DNA of 64,000 nucleotides from Streptomyces xiamenensis (GCF_000993785.3 NZ_CP009922.3:5642001-5706000), one strand, 5' to 3'. Shown: positions 52,393 through 62,306, counted from the stretch's first letter. Notes: a model not told the origin generated them from the sequence alone. Numbers and translations are program-made.

Positions 52393-54510
52393 TCACCGCT
52401 TCGGCTTGCCCTCCCATCCCTCCAGCGCGGGCAGCACCTTGTCCAACGTGATCGGCAGGTCCCGTACGCGGACGCCGCAGGCGTGCCACACTGCGTTCGA
52501 CACCGCTGCGGCCGTGCCGACGATGCCGATCTCGCCGATGCCCTTCGACCCCATGGCGTTGACATGGGGGTCGTGTTCGGGCAGCCAGTGCGCCTCGATC
52601 TCGTGGACGTCCGCGTTGGCCGTGATGTGATATTCGGCGAAGTCGTGGTTGACGACATGACCGGAACGGGGGTCGAGCACGCTGCTCTCGTGCAGCGCCA
52701 TCGAGAGCCCCATGGTCATCCCGCCGATGAACTGCGACCGCGCCGTACGCGGGTTGATGATCCGGCCCGCGGCGAACACCCCGAGCAGGCGCGGCACCCG
52801 TACCTCTCCCGTGTCGGTGTTGATGTGCGCCTCGGCGAACTGCGCGCCGAAGGCGTGCATGGCGTACCGGTCATCGGGCCGCCCGACGGAACCGGACGCC
52901 TCGGCACCGTCCGGCGGCTCGTTCCCGTACCGCTCCCGCAGCGCACGTGCGGCCTCGACCACGGCGGAGCCCCACGTCGTCATCCCCGAGGACCCTCCGG
53001 CCACGGACGCCGTCGGACAGTCGGTGTCACCGATCCGGACATCCACCCGGGAGACCGGTACCCCGAGCGCGTCCGCAGCGATCTGCGGCAACGTGGTCCA
53101 CGTCCCGGTGCCGAGGTCGGACGCGCCGATCTCGGCGACGTAGCGGTCCCCTTCCCGCCGGATCACCGCCGTCGAGTACGGCATGCGATTGACCGGGTAC
53201 GTGGAGGCCGCGACGCCCGTGCCGACCAGCCACGCGCCGCGCCGCCTCGCGCCGGGCCGGGGGTCGCGCCGCGACCAGCCGAATCGCGTGGCTCCCTCCC
53301 GCAGGCAACCGACGAGATTGCGGCTGGAGAAGGGCTTCCCCGAACCCGGTTCGACGGCTGGTTCGTTGCGGACCCGCAGTTCGATCGGGTCCATGCCGAG
53401 ACGTTCGGCCAGCTCATCCATCGCCACCTCGGGTCCGAACATCCCCGGACACTCACCGGGGGCGCGCATCCAGGACGGCACCGGGACATCGAGGGCCGCG
53501 AGCCGGTGCGTGGTCCGGCGGTTCGCGGTGGCGTACATGATCCGCGACGGCACGCCGGTCTGCTCGGCGAACTCCTTGATCCGCGAGGTCTGCTCGACGA
53601 CGTCGAGCGCGAGCGCGGTGAGCGTGCCGTCACGGTCGGCGCCCAGGGAGCACCGCTGAATCGTGGGGGTGCGGTAGCCGACGAGGCAGAACATCTGTTG
53701 GCGGGTCAGGGCCAGCCGCACCGGCCGGCCGGGAAGCGCCCGCGCCGCCAGTGCGGCGAGCACCACGTTGACGTGCGGTTGCCCCTTGGAACCGAAGCCT
53801 CCCCCGACATACGGGCACACGACCCGGATCTGCGCCTCGTCGAGACCGAACACGCCGGCCACGGTGGTGCGCGTCGGGTGGACGCCCTGGGTGGAGTCCC
53901 ACAGGGTGAGCAGGCCCTCGCCGGCCGGGTCCCACAGGGCCGTCGTCGCGTGCGGTTCCATCGGGTTGTTGTGGTTCATCGCCGTGGTGTACGTCTGCTC
54001 GACGGTCACTTCCGCCGCAGCCATCGCCGCCTCGATGTCGCCCTCGGCCGTGTCGGTGGGGAAGGACGGGTTCACCTGCTCGGGCGCGTACAGGTCCTCC
54101 CGGTCGGCCCGCAGTTCGGCGTCGTGCGGCTCCTGCGCGTAGGTCACCCGGATCAGAGCGGCGGCGTGCCGGGCGGTCTCCGAGGTGTCGGCGATGACGG
54201 CGGCCACGACCTGGCCCCGGAAGGCGACTTCGTCGTCCTGGAGCGCCGCCAGCTCCCGGTCGTCGGTGGATGCCAGCCGCTCGACGGTCCCAGGGGTGAG
54301 CACCGCCGCCACGCCGTCGAGCGCCTCGGCCTCGGTGGTGTCGAGTTCCGTGACCCGGCCACGGGCGATCGCGGCCTGGACGGGATACACGTAGGCGGGG
54401 TTCTCCGCAGCGGCCTCGTAGGCGTAGACGGCGGTGCCCAGAACCTTGGCCCTCCCGTCCCGGCGGGGCAGGTCGCGGCCGATGGCGTCCGGTGCGTTCA
54501 GGAAGGTCAT
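52393..54510 (-). CDS. Molybdenum-cofactor subunit of a PaoABC/YagTSR-type aldehyde oxidoreductase
   Basis: A 705-aa xanthine-oxidase-family large subunit: N-terminal a/b hammerhead domain (RRDGRAKVLGTAVYAYEA), then the molybdopterin-binding domain with VGGGFGSKGQPH, MRAPGECPGMFGPEVAMDEL and near the end the catalytic-Glu motif GSKGIGEIGIVGTAAAVSNAV. ATG 54510 overlaps the FAD subunit stop (ATGA). In the PaoABC complex this subunit oxidises aldehydes to carboxylic acids. Its natural substrate here is unknown, and the Fe-S subunit of the same operon appears frameshifted. Confidence 0.92.
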   Translation of the reverse strand: MTFLNAPDAIGRDLPRRDGRAKVLGTAVYAYEAAAENPAYVYPVQAAIARGRVTELDTTEAEALDGVAAVLTPGTVERLASTDDRELAALQDDEVAFRGQVVAAVIADTSETARHAAALIRVTYAQEPHDAELRADREDLYAPEQVNPSFPTDTAEGDIEAAMAAAEVTVEQTYTTAMNHNNPMEPHATTALWDPAGEGLLTLWDSTQGVHPTRTTVAGVFGLDEAQIRVVCPYVGGGFGSKGQPHVNVVLAALAARALPGRPVRLALTRQQMFCLVGYRTPTIQRCSLGADRDGTLTALALDVVEQTSRIKEFAEQTGVPSRIMYATANRRTTHRLAALDVPVPSWMRAPGECPGMFGPEVAMDELAERLGMDPIELRVRNEPAVEPGSGKPFSSRNLVGCLREGATRFGWSRRDPRPGARRRGAWLVGTGVAASTYPVNRMPYSTAVIRREGDRYVAEIGASDLGTGTWTTLPQIAADALGVPVSRVDVRIGDTDCPTASVAGGSSGMTTWGSAVVEAARALRERYGNEPPDGAEASGSVGRPDDRYAMHAFGAQFAEAHINTDTGEVRVPRLLGVFAAGRIINPRTARSQFIGGMTMGLSMALHESSVLDPRSGHVVNHDFAEYHITANADVHEIEAHWLPEHDPHVNAMGSKGIGEIGIVGTAAAVSNAVWHACGVRVRDLPITLDKVLPALEGWEGKPKR

Positions 54511-55511
54511 GGTGCGTCCTCTCGGACCAGGTCGCGCAGGGTGGCGGCGAGCGTGCGGCGCAGCAGGGGGATCTTGAACGCGTTGCCGCCGTCCAGCCCC
54601 TCGGCCGGGCGGGCATCGGCGAGTTCGGCGTCCGCGGCGGCGAGGTAGCTCCGGTCCGACGCCTCGGAGCCCCGCAGCACGTCCTCGGCCCGGCGGGCGC
54701 GCCACGGCGCGTGCGCCACGCCGCCGAACGCGATGCGCGCGTCGACGATCACACCGTCCTCCACCTCGACCGCCGCGGCGACGCCGACCAGGGCGAAGGC
54801 GTACGAGGCGCGATCGCGCACCTTGCGGTAGGCGGAGCGACGGGCCAGGAGCTGCCCCGGCAGGTCGATCGCGGTGATCAGCTCGCCGTGTTCGAGCACC
54901 GTGTCGCGCTCCGGCGTGTCACCGGGCAGCCGGTGCAGGTCCACGAAGGGAAGGGTGCGCTCGCCGTCCGGGCCGAGCACCCGCACCCGCGCGTCGAGCG
55001 CCGTCATCGCGACGGCCATGTCGGAGGGGTGCACCGCGATGCAGTGTTCGGAGGCCCCGAGGATCGCGTGGTTGCGGGTCCACCCGCCGAGGGCGGAGCA
55101 GCCCGATCCGGGCACCCGTTTGTTGCACGGGGTGGTGACGTCCTGGAAGTACACGCAGCGGGTCCGCTGCAGCGGGTTGCCGCCGGTGGTGGCCATGTTG
55201 CGCAGTTGTCCCGACGCGCCCGACAGCAGTGCCTGGGACAGCACGGGGAACCGCTCGCGCACGCGGCTGTCCGCGGCGAGTTCGCTGTTGCTGACGCCCG
55301 CGCCGACCCGCAAGGCCCCTGAGCCCAGTTCCTCGATCTCGGTGGACAGCAGGCCGGCGACACCGACGACCAGGCCGGGCGCGGCGACACCCAGCTTGAG
55401 GTGGTCCACCAGGTTCGTGCCGCCGCCGAGGAAGACCGCGGTCGGATCCCCGGCGACAGTGCGCACGGCTTCCGCCGCATCCGTGGGGCTCCGGTAGTCG
55501 AACGGCCTCAC
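54507..55511 (-). CDS. FAD-binding subunit of the molybdenum aldehyde oxidoreductase, with extra 4Fe-4S motif
   Basis: A 334-aa protein with the FAD-binding pattern TAVFLGGGTNLVDHLKLG and RNMATTGGNPLQRTRC, and a C-terminal CO-dehydrogenase flavoprotein domain. The insert RTRCVYFQDVTTPCNKRVPG with GSGC after it supplies the cysteines that in E. coli PaoB hold an unusual [4Fe-4S] cluster, so this is a PaoB/YagS-type rather than a xanthine-dehydrogenase-type subunit. GTG 55511 overlaps the stop of the Fe-S gene (GTGA). Confidence 0.9.
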   Translation of the reverse strand: MRPFDYRSPTDAAEAVRTVAGDPTAVFLGGGTNLVDHLKLGVAAPGLVVGVAGLLSTEIEELGSGALRVGAGVSNSELAADSRVRERFPVLSQALLSGASGQLRNMATTGGNPLQRTRCVYFQDVTTPCNKRVPGSGCSALGGWTRNHAILGASEHCIAVHPSDMAVAMTALDARVRVLGPDGERTLPFVDLHRLPGDTPERDTVLEHGELITAIDLPGQLLARRSAYRKVRDRASYAFALVGVAAAVEVEDGVIVDARIAFGGVAHAPWRARRAEDVLRGSEASDRSYLAAADAELADARPAEGLDGGNAFKIPLLRRTLAATLRDLVREDAP

Positions 55512-56058
55512 CCGGCCACCTCCGTACCGGCCGCCCGCTCGGAGGCCGCCACGGCCTGCTGGATGGCCGGCACGATGTTGACGTAGGCCGCGCACCGGCA
55601 CAGGTTGCCGCTCATCCGCTCGGCGATCTCCGTACGGTCCAGGCGCGGTTCCCCCGTGCTCCCGGTGACGGCGCTCGGCCAGCCCCGCGCGAACTCCTGG
55701 AGCATGCCGACCGCGGAGACGACCTGCCCCGGGGTGCAGTAGCCGCACTGGAACGCGTCGCAGTCGATGAAGGCCTGCTGCACCGGATGCAGGCCGCCCT
55801 CGGGGCGGTGCCCTCGGCGGCGAGCCCTTCGGCGGTGGTCACCCGGGCGCCGTCCTGGGTGACGGCGAGAGTGAGGCAGCTCAGCACGCGCCGCCCGCCG
55901 GACAGCACCGTGCACGCCCCGCACTGCCCGTGGTCGCAGCCCTTCTTGGGACTCGTCACTCCCAGCCGTTCGCGCAGCGCGTCCAGCAGCGTCGTGCGCG
56001 TATCGACGGTCAGCCGCCGCGCGGCCCCGTCGACGTGCACGATGATCTCGGTATCCAT
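55508..56058 (-). pseudogene. Frameshifted 2Fe-2S subunit of the molybdenum aldehyde oxidoreductase
   Basis: The N-terminal half (from ATG 56058) carries the plant-type 2Fe-2S motif KKGCDHGQCGACTVL and runs to ...AAEGTAPR. The C-terminal half lies in another frame, reading GGLHPVQQAFIDCDAFQCGY with CTPGQ, and then MSGNLCRCAAYVN for the second cluster. The switch is at about nt 55795-55803, where CCCCGAGGGC on the coding strand would need one more base (CCCGGAGGGC). Both halves are otherwise intact, so this is a recent mutation or a sequencing error. If real, electron transfer from the molybdenum site would be lost. Confidence 0.88.
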
Positions 56059-56257
56059 CGCGGCTGGGTACCCCGACCGTTACCGCTCACACGGCGCGCG
56101 GCGCAGGCTCACACGAGTGGCGGCAGGAACGGTGCCCCTGCGCGTCTGGGCGGCGGGGCCCAGACGGCGGGAGAGGTACGGGGACCCCTTCGACACACGG
56201 TTCCGCGTGCGGATCGTCGAGGCGGCACCGTGCTGCCCGCACCAACGGGCGGACGCC

Positions 56258-57685
56258 CTACAGCACCACCAGCCCGAGCAGCACGATGGCCGACAGAGCG
56301 GTGACCCCCTGGACCGCGGTGGCCGCGGTCTGGGCACGGTAGGCGGTCTTCACATCCATCCCGGCGAACTGGGAGACCACCCAGAAATACGAGTCGTTGA
56401 CATGGCTGACCACCATCGACCCGGCGCCGATGGCGAGCACCGCCATGACCTGGCCCATCGGTATGGAGCCGATCGTGCCGTCCAGCCCGAGGGCCGGGAG
56501 CAGCGGTTGGGCGAGCGTGGAGGTGATGATCAGCGCCGCGGTGGTGCTGCCCTGCGCGGTCTTCAGCAGGGCGGCGAGCCCGAAGAGGACCAGCAGCGCC
56601 GGGATGCCGCTGACCGCCGAGCCGTCCCCGATGAGGTCGCCTATGTAGTCGGCGATCGGCGTGCCCTTGATGACCTCCCCGAAGGCGCCTCCGGCACCGG
56701 TGATGACCAGGATGGGCGCGGCGTCGACCAATCCCTCGGCGACCCAGGTGGTCAGTGCCTTGGCGTCGCGCCGTGGCGGCAGCAGGGCCAGCGCGAGCAG
56801 GACACCGATGAGCAGCGCGTTCACCGGGCTGCCGAGGTCGGTGAGGAAGGCTCCGAGGGCTCCGTCGACGAGGGTGCCGTCGCCGGAGGGGAACGCGGCG
56901 ACCGAGCCGATCGCCATCAGGACGATGGGCCCCAGGATCGGGGCCAGGGCCCGGCCCGTCGAGGGAAGACGTTCGAACTGCGCCTTGTACTCCTCGAAGG
57001 TCTGTCGCGCGTCGGGCAGATGGCTCTCCAGATCACCGGTGCGGCGCAGCGCCCAGGCGAGCCCGGCGACGGCGGCGACGAGGGAGACGGGGATGCCGAA
57101 GAGGATGACCCAGACCAGTCCGTCGGAGGCGATGCCGACGTTGCCCGCGGCGGCGATCGGGCCCGGGGTCGGGGGGACGAAGGTGTGCGAGGCGTACAGG
57201 CCGGTGGCCAGGGCGGTCCCGAGGACGACGGGGTTCTTGCCCGTCCTGCGGGCTATGGAGCGCTGCAGGGGGGAGAGCACGACGTAGCCGGAGTCGCAGA
57301 AGACCGGGACCGAGACGACCCAGCCCATGAGCGACATGGCGAGCGCGGGATGGCGTTTGCCGATGACCTTGAGCACCCCCTCGGCGAGAGTGACCGCCGC
57401 GCCGGTCCGTTCCAGGACCTTGCCGATGATGGTCCCGAAGAGGATCACCAGGCCGATGCTCATCAGGATGGAGCCGAACCCCTGGGCCACCGTCCCGGCG
57501 AGATCGTCGACGAACCGCTCCTCAGCGCCGGTCGCCGCGCCGATGCCCATCGCCAGGAATCCGAAGGTGTAGGTGGACAGAACGATGGCGAGGAAGGGAT
57601 GCAGACGGAACCGTCCGCACAGGACGATGATCAACCCGATGCTCACGGCGAGGGCGGTGAGCAGGGCGGGGCCTGCTGTGTTCAT
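56258..57685 (-). CDS. GntP-family gluconate/organic-acid permease
   Basis: A 475-aa, 12-14-helix permease. Recognisable family stretches are MGWVVSVPVFCDSGYVVLSP, HTFVPPTPGPIAAAGN and ALLKTAQGSTTAALIITSTL. GntP carriers take up gluconate, idonate, glycerate and related acids by proton symport. No kinase or dehydrogenase gene is adjacent, so the substrate is open. It lies 199 nt from the Mo-hydroxylase operon on the same strand. Confidence 0.92.
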   Translation of the reverse strand: MNTAGPALLTALAVSIGLIIVLCGRFRLHPFLAIVLSTYTFGFLAMGIGAATGAEERFVDDLAGTVAQGFGSILMSIGLVILFGTIIGKVLERTGAAVTLAEGVLKVIGKRHPALAMSLMGWVVSVPVFCDSGYVVLSPLQRSIARRTGKNPVVLGTALATGLYASHTFVPPTPGPIAAAGNVGIASDGLVWVILFGIPVSLVAAVAGLAWALRRTGDLESHLPDARQTFEEYKAQFERLPSTGRALAPILGPIVLMAIGSVAAFPSGDGTLVDGALGAFLTDLGSPVNALLIGVLLALALLPPRRDAKALTTWVAEGLVDAAPILVITGAGGAFGEVIKGTPIADYIGDLIGDGSAVSGIPALLVLFGLAALLKTAQGSTTAALIITSTLAQPLLPALGLDGTIGSIPMGQVMAVLAIGAGSMVVSHVNDSYFWVVSQFAGMDVKTAYRAQTAATAVQGVTALSAIVLLGLVVL

Positions 57686-58307
57686 GCGGCTGACTCCTAG
57701 CGGGACACGACACTCCGGGGCCGTGACGGTGGTTCAGTGGTGGGGAGGGGCGGCCTGCGCGGGGGTCGCGGATCAGCCCCGCGGCAGGCCGGGGCACCGG
57801 GGAGGACGACTCACGGCGAGCCGTCCCGGCACTCTAGGCACGCGGTCGGCATTCCGAATACGGGTGCGACATGCGGAATTTCCCCTCCGCACCCGGCCAT
57901 GGGCGACCAGCCGCCCACCGCCGGAATCCGGAGCGATGTCAAGGACAGCGGAGCGCCCCCACGATCGCCGTCACGAACCGGGCCGAAGCCGAAGCCGGGG
58001 TGACCGGACGGCCACCATGCCGGTGCTCAGCCGCGGTCGGCGGCCGAAGGAGCCTCGCGGATCATCGGCAGGGTGGGCAGCCTCCCCCGCCAGAGGTAAC
58101 ACCGGCACCTGACCAGGTCGCCGTGCGACTGCCCTCGGCTGGGTCCACCCGGCTTGCGTGGGGCTCCCGTTCGGGTGGAGTGCACCTGCCGGACGACACC
58201 GGGACGGGCGTCCGGCGCGGCTCCCCACCCCGCTCGATGGCGGCGCAGTGTGTCCCGCCGAGGGTTGTCCGTGGGGGGCGGATCCTCGCACGGACCACCG
58301 GCCGGGG
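57686..58307. other. 622-nt region without a recognised gene
   Basis: Open frames here (for example minus 58062-58298) have Arg/Pro/Gly-rich translations typical of non-coding GC-rich DNA. The part next to 57685 should hold the GntP promoter. No repeat or hairpin of note was found. Confidence 0.4.
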
Positions 58308-58874
58308 TCAGGGCTCCTTCGGGGGCGTCCCCGACGTCATGCGTCTCATGTTGATCTGCACCGCGCTTACGATCAGCCTGGCCACCACTCCCACGAGCAC
58401 GAGGCCGGCGACCATCTGAACGGTGACCAGGATCCGGGAGGGAGCGGTCGTCGCCGTGATGTCGCCGAAACCGACGGTGACGAACACCGTGACGGTGAAG
58501 TACAAGGCGTCGGTACGGGTCAACGGCATCGTGAAGGAACCCGGCTGATCGGTTTCCATGACGTAGTACGCGCCGGCGAACATCAACAGGAACACCGGGA
58601 CGACGACGCTGAACGCCTCGATGGCGCGCAGGCTCGGATACGGGGAGCGGATGATCGCGTACACCTGCCAGGCCACGGCGGCGGCGAAGACCAGGAAGCC
58701 GGTGAGGAACCACAGAGCGTTGAGCCGGTCGAGAGGGCGATCGACAGGCAGGGTGTAGAAGAGGACCAACAGGACGATGACCGTGACCGTCGCGCGCAGC
58801 GTGGTGAGCAGGAGGAGCCGGCGGCGCTGTCGAGGCTCCAGTTCCCGGTAGTGGCGGGCGGCGTCGATGCTCAT
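58308..58874 (-). CDS. Two-helix-type potassium channel
   Basis: A 188-aa membrane protein with about four helices, ending in the pore module: LYFTVTVFVTVGFGDITATT holds the selectivity filter TVGFGD (a variant of TVGYGD), flanked by the pore helix and the last transmembrane helix (LVTVQMVAGLVLVGVVARLI). ATG 58874 was chosen because GGAGG precedes it; earlier in-frame starts add a non-conserved, Arg-rich segment. Confidence 0.88.
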   Translation of the reverse strand: MSIDAARHYRELEPRQRRRLLLLTTLRATVTVIVLLVLFYTLPVDRPLDRLNALWFLTGFLVFAAAVAWQVYAIIRSPYPSLRAIEAFSVVVPVFLLMFAGAYYVMETDQPGSFTMPLTRTDALYFTVTVFVTVGFGDITATTAPSRILVTVQMVAGLVLVGVVARLIVSAVQINMRRMTSGTPPKEP

Positions 58875-59212
58875 GACAACCAGATCCTCCGTTCGTGGCC
58901 GGCGACACCGACCTTCCAACGGCGCTCCCAGCGCGCCAAGGACTGCCACTCGTCATAGGACCACGTCCGGCGCACGCCCCCGTGTACGGTGCGCCCCGCT
59001 CCGACGGCGCGTCGGGGGCCGGTGTCCCCATGCCCGGAGAAGTAACCGGGGGAGACCCCACCGACAGGGCCAGGGGCCCGATGGGCCGTACGACTGGACG
59101 GACGGGCTGTCTTCACCCGCGGCCCGTGGGTCGTACCGGAGCCGTCCCGACACCGGCACAGAATGCGGGGCACGAGCGGCACACCCGGTGACCAGGGCGA
59201 GCGAGGACGGTC
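58875..59212. other. 338-nt divergent intergenic region
   Basis: Lies between the leftward channel gene and the rightward FUSC gene and must carry both promoters. No gene or clear palindrome was identified. Confidence 0.4.
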
Positions 59213-60346
59213 ATGAGCGCGAGCACAGAAGGACGGGCCACGCTCGCGGGGAAGATGTCGAGCCGGCTGTCGGAGATGTTCGCGCTCGACCCCGCCGGGC
59301 CGAACTGGGCACGCGGCGTGGCCGCCCTGGACATCGCCCTGGTGCCACTGCTCGTCTTCTGGTCGATCGGGCACCAGGAGTACCTGGTCAGCGCGATCTT
59401 CGGCCTGCTCTTCTCGGCGCTGGACGACCCCGGGGGCGGTATCCGGTTCCGGGTCTCGCGCGTGGCGACCTTCGGACTGCTGGGCGCGGGGGTGACGGCG
59501 CTGGGGTTCGCCATGGCGGGGGCCGCGTGGTTCTGGCTGGTGCTCGTGTCCTTCGGCGTCACGCTGACCGCGAGTCTGGCGGCGGTGTTCGGGGCACGCG
59601 CCTTCGCCACGGCGCTGCTGCTGAACCTGTGGTTCGTCCTCTCCCTGGGACACGGCTTCAGCTTCCATCAGACGGCTCACCTCACCAGCCACCTCTGGGC
59701 CCAGGTGGTGGCCTGGGCCGGGGGATCTGCCCTGTGGATCGCGGTGCTGCTCCTCGGTCGGCTGATCCACGGACGCGGGGCGAGATCGCGCCCGGTCCCC
59801 GAACTGCCCGGTGACACCTTGCGGCGGCCGCTGACCTCGCCGCGGGTGGCGTTCGCGGCAGTCCGCGCCGTCGCCTTGGCCGGCACCGTCGCGCTCGCCT
59901 TCGGACTGAACCTGTCGCACGGTTACTGGATGACCATCGCGGCCATGGTGGCGATGAAGCCGAGCCTGGAGCAGACCACCCTGGTGGCTTCCCAGCGCCT
60001 GGTGGGAGCGAGCATCGGTTCCGCCGCGGCCATCGTGTTGCTGCTGATCCCCGCCGGCGAGCACGGACGGCAGCTGTACACCGTCGAACGGGGACTCGAA
60101 GTGGTCGCGCTGGTGCTGCTGATGCACGGGGTGGCCTTCTACTTCTGGAACTACACGCTCTACACCGCCGTCATCGCTGCCGCTGTCCTCCTCCTGGTGA
60201 ACATTCCCCATCCCTCGGACTACGCCGCCGAGGGCTACCGCGTCCTGTGGACGGTCTGCGGCGTGGGTATCGGGGTCCTCACCATGCTCCTCGCGGGCCT
60301 GCTCGCCCGACGCACCGCCACGGAACAAGCGGAGCAACCGTCCTGA
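59213..60346 (+). CDS. FUSC-family membrane protein (aromatic-acid-exporter-like)
   Basis: A 377-aa protein with about ten helices in two repeats (AALDIALVPLLVFWSIG; YLVSAIFGLLFSALDDPGGG; AVRAVALAGTVALAFGLN; YWMTIAAMVAMKPSLEQTTL). The P-S-L-E-Q-T-T and GxSIGSAAAI stretches fit the fusaric-acid-resistance / FUSC fold. Related proteins export aromatic acids or toxins; direction and substrate are inferred. It is flanked by convergent and divergent genes and so probably stands alone. Confidence 0.82.
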   Translation: MSASTEGRATLAGKMSSRLSEMFALDPAGPNWARGVAALDIALVPLLVFWSIGHQEYLVSAIFGLLFSALDDPGGGIRFRVSRVATFGLLGAGVTALGFAMAGAAWFWLVLVSFGVTLTASLAAVFGARAFATALLLNLWFVLSLGHGFSFHQTAHLTSHLWAQVVAWAGGSALWIAVLLLGRLIHGRGARSRPVPELPGDTLRRPLTSPRVAFAAVRAVALAGTVALAFGLNLSHGYWMTIAAMVAMKPSLEQTTLVASQRLVGASIGSAAAIVLLLIPAGEHGRQLYTVERGLEVVALVLLMHGVAFYFWNYTLYTAVIAAAVLLLVNIPHPSDYAAEGYRVLWTVCGVGIGVLTMLLAGLLARRTATEQAEQPS

Positions 60347-60463
60347 ACGCTTGCCCCTGCCTGCGGTGCCACCCTGCGGCGGTCACGACGTGCTCGACAT
60401 CGAGGACCATCCCGCCCCGGCCCGCGGGGGCCGGTGCGCGGGCCCCCGCGGACTTCTCGCCGG

Positions 60464-61504
60464 CTACGCGTCCGGGTACAGCGGGTCCTCGTCCGCCTCG
60501 TGCAGCAGTTCCACGACGTCCGGTTCGCCGGCCCAGGCCAGCAGGTCGTCGGCCGTGACGGGCGGCGGCGTGTGGGTCGGGCCGTCGGGCCCCACCGAGA
60601 GGCCGACGTAGCTGCCGCCGAGGTAGAACTGGGCGCTCGCCCCGCCGACCCGGCGCATGTCAGGTGTCAGGCCGCGCAGGGAGACCGTCTCGCCGGTGGC
60701 GAGTTGCGCGACCCGGCAGGTCCGCGCGTCCTCCTCCGCCAGGCAGCCGCCGACGTGGCTGAGGTCGATGTTCCCCGCGCCGGCGAGGGGCCGCACGTTG
60801 AACAGGATGTCGAAGGACAGGCCGTCCTCGGTCAGGCCGCGGTAGACGTTCCCTTCTCCCTGGACGATCTGGACGGTCGTGATCTGCTCGGGCAGCAGAC
60901 CATCGAGGACGGCGGCCACGCGCTGCCGGTAGTCGGTGACCCTGGCCAGCTCGTCGGCCGACAGACCCGGATAGTCGGGTGAGGTGCCGTCATCCGGCGG
61001 TACCACGTCGTAGGTCTGCCCCCCACGATGCTCGGCGTCCTGCAGGCCCTCGCGCAGGCGGGTGAGCCCGCGCGTGCACTGGCTCTTGACCGTGCCGGGA
61101 CGGCAGCCGAGCAGCGAGGCGACGGTGTCGACGCTCAGGTCCTCCCAGTAGCGCAGGACGACCATGGCCCGCTGCCTGGGCGGCAGTTCCCGCAGTGCGG
61201 CCAGCAGCGTCACCCGCAGCGCGGGATCGCCGGTGGTGCTCGGGTTCGTCTCCACGGCCCCCAGTCGCCGGCCGAGCAGGTTTCGCCGTTGCTCGGACAG
61301 GAACGTGCGGGTCAGCACCGTGCGCGCGTAGGCGTCGACGCTGTCCGCCCGCCCGGCCTTGGCCCAGTGCTGGAACAACTTGACCAGGGTGGCCTGGGTC
61401 AGGTCCTGGGCCCGGTACCGGTCGCCGCACAGGAGTACCGCAGTGCGGTACAGCCAGTCCTGTCGCGCTCTCGCATAGTCTTCGAACTCTTCTCTTTCGT
61501 TCAT
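60464..61504 (-). CDS. SigE-type RNA polymerase sigma factor with C-terminal extension
   Basis: A 346-aa protein. Residues 1-165 are an ECF sigma of the SigE family: region 2 (RQDWLYRTAVLLCGDRYRAQDLTQATLVKLFQHW) and region 4 (ALRELPPRQRAMVVLRYWEDLSVDTVASLLGCRPGTVKSQCTRGLTRL). The remaining ~180 residues form a soluble domain (EQITTVQIVQGEGNVYRGLT; GLSFDILFNVRPLAGAG; HVGGCLAEEDARTC) with three Cys, no transmembrane helix. Ordinary SigE-family sigmas end near residue 170. The tail probably modulates activity in place of a separate anti-sigma factor (inference). ATG 61504 has GGGGAG upstream. Confidence 0.88.
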   Translation of the reverse strand: MNEREEFEDYARARQDWLYRTAVLLCGDRYRAQDLTQATLVKLFQHWAKAGRADSVDAYARTVLTRTFLSEQRRNLLGRRLGAVETNPSTTGDPALRVTLLAALRELPPRQRAMVVLRYWEDLSVDTVASLLGCRPGTVKSQCTRGLTRLREGLQDAEHRGGQTYDVVPPDDGTSPDYPGLSADELARVTDYRQRVAAVLDGLLPEQITTVQIVQGEGNVYRGLTEDGLSFDILFNVRPLAGAGNIDLSHVGGCLAEEDARTCRVAQLATGETVSLRGLTPDMRRVGGASAQFYLGGSYVGLSVGPDGPTHTPPPVTADDLLAWAGEPDVVELLHEADEDPLYPDA

Positions 61505-62306
61505 CTGCTCCCCGCCCACGACGTGCCCGCGTCTCTCATCCTGTTCTGAGCAACGGGGCGGCCGAAGGGTTCAATCACGTTTCGGCAACGCCGGTACGGG
61601 GTGGTGCGCCGGCACCCCGGCGCCGGCTTCTCAGTGGGCGGTGCGCTCACCGGTGCTGGTGCCCTCCGTGAAAGTCCGGCCGACCGATTCGGTCACTCGG
61701 TTCACGGCGAACTCGTGTTCCGGCCGACGAACTCGGCCCCGGCGCGGCGTCACCCGGGTTGCGTGTGCGGACAGAAAGGAGGTCGTTTCTGGAGGGGTGA
61801 CAGGCGGTGCGTCCAGATGGCCGCGACGCGAAGTGCCGAGCAGATGCGGAGGATCGCTCCCGGTCACTTCCGAGTGGGGTCCGCACGCGTTAGTGTGCGC
61901 CGCCCGGTTCACACTCCGTCCGGATGCCGCCGGTGGTGGTCTCCGTTGTTGCGTCGTCGGGTCATCCGGTTGCTTTCCCCTGCGCTCTTCGAGATGCACG
62001 GCGAATGGATCGCCTTACCGTGCCGCCGCCTCCTCGAAGGCGATATGGGGGAAATCTACCGCAAGCTCTCTTTTGGTTCCTCCGCGCTACCCAACGCACC
62101 GAAATGCAACCGTCAGTTGATTCCCAGCGCCATCACGGGGGACACTGCCCGGCGGATGCGTCTTCCCGGCCGAGTGGCACTCGCTTCGGTATCCTCCCGT
62201 GCAGGTCATCGGAGGCCATTTACCCAGGGATTACTGGTCAGTTGACCTCGGGGTTTCGTGGTAGCGTCCTTGCTCGGAGGGGACAGTACAACCTGAAAGG
62301 GAAATC
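61505..62306. other. 802-nt region of lower GC without a recognised gene
   Basis: An open frame at 61601-62245 (+) has an unlikely composition (many Arg, Cys, Ser and Trp) and no ribosome site, so I do not call it. From about 61680 the DNA is clearly less GC-biased than elsewhere (for example 62040-62300). The right end presumably holds the promoter of the gene at 62307. Confidence 0.45.

Noticed and set aside
61601..62245. A 214-aa plus-strand open frame in the gap after the SigE gene
   Set aside because: Translation rich in Arg, Cys and Trp with no predicted folds, no ribosome-binding site, and codon bias unlike real genes in the window.
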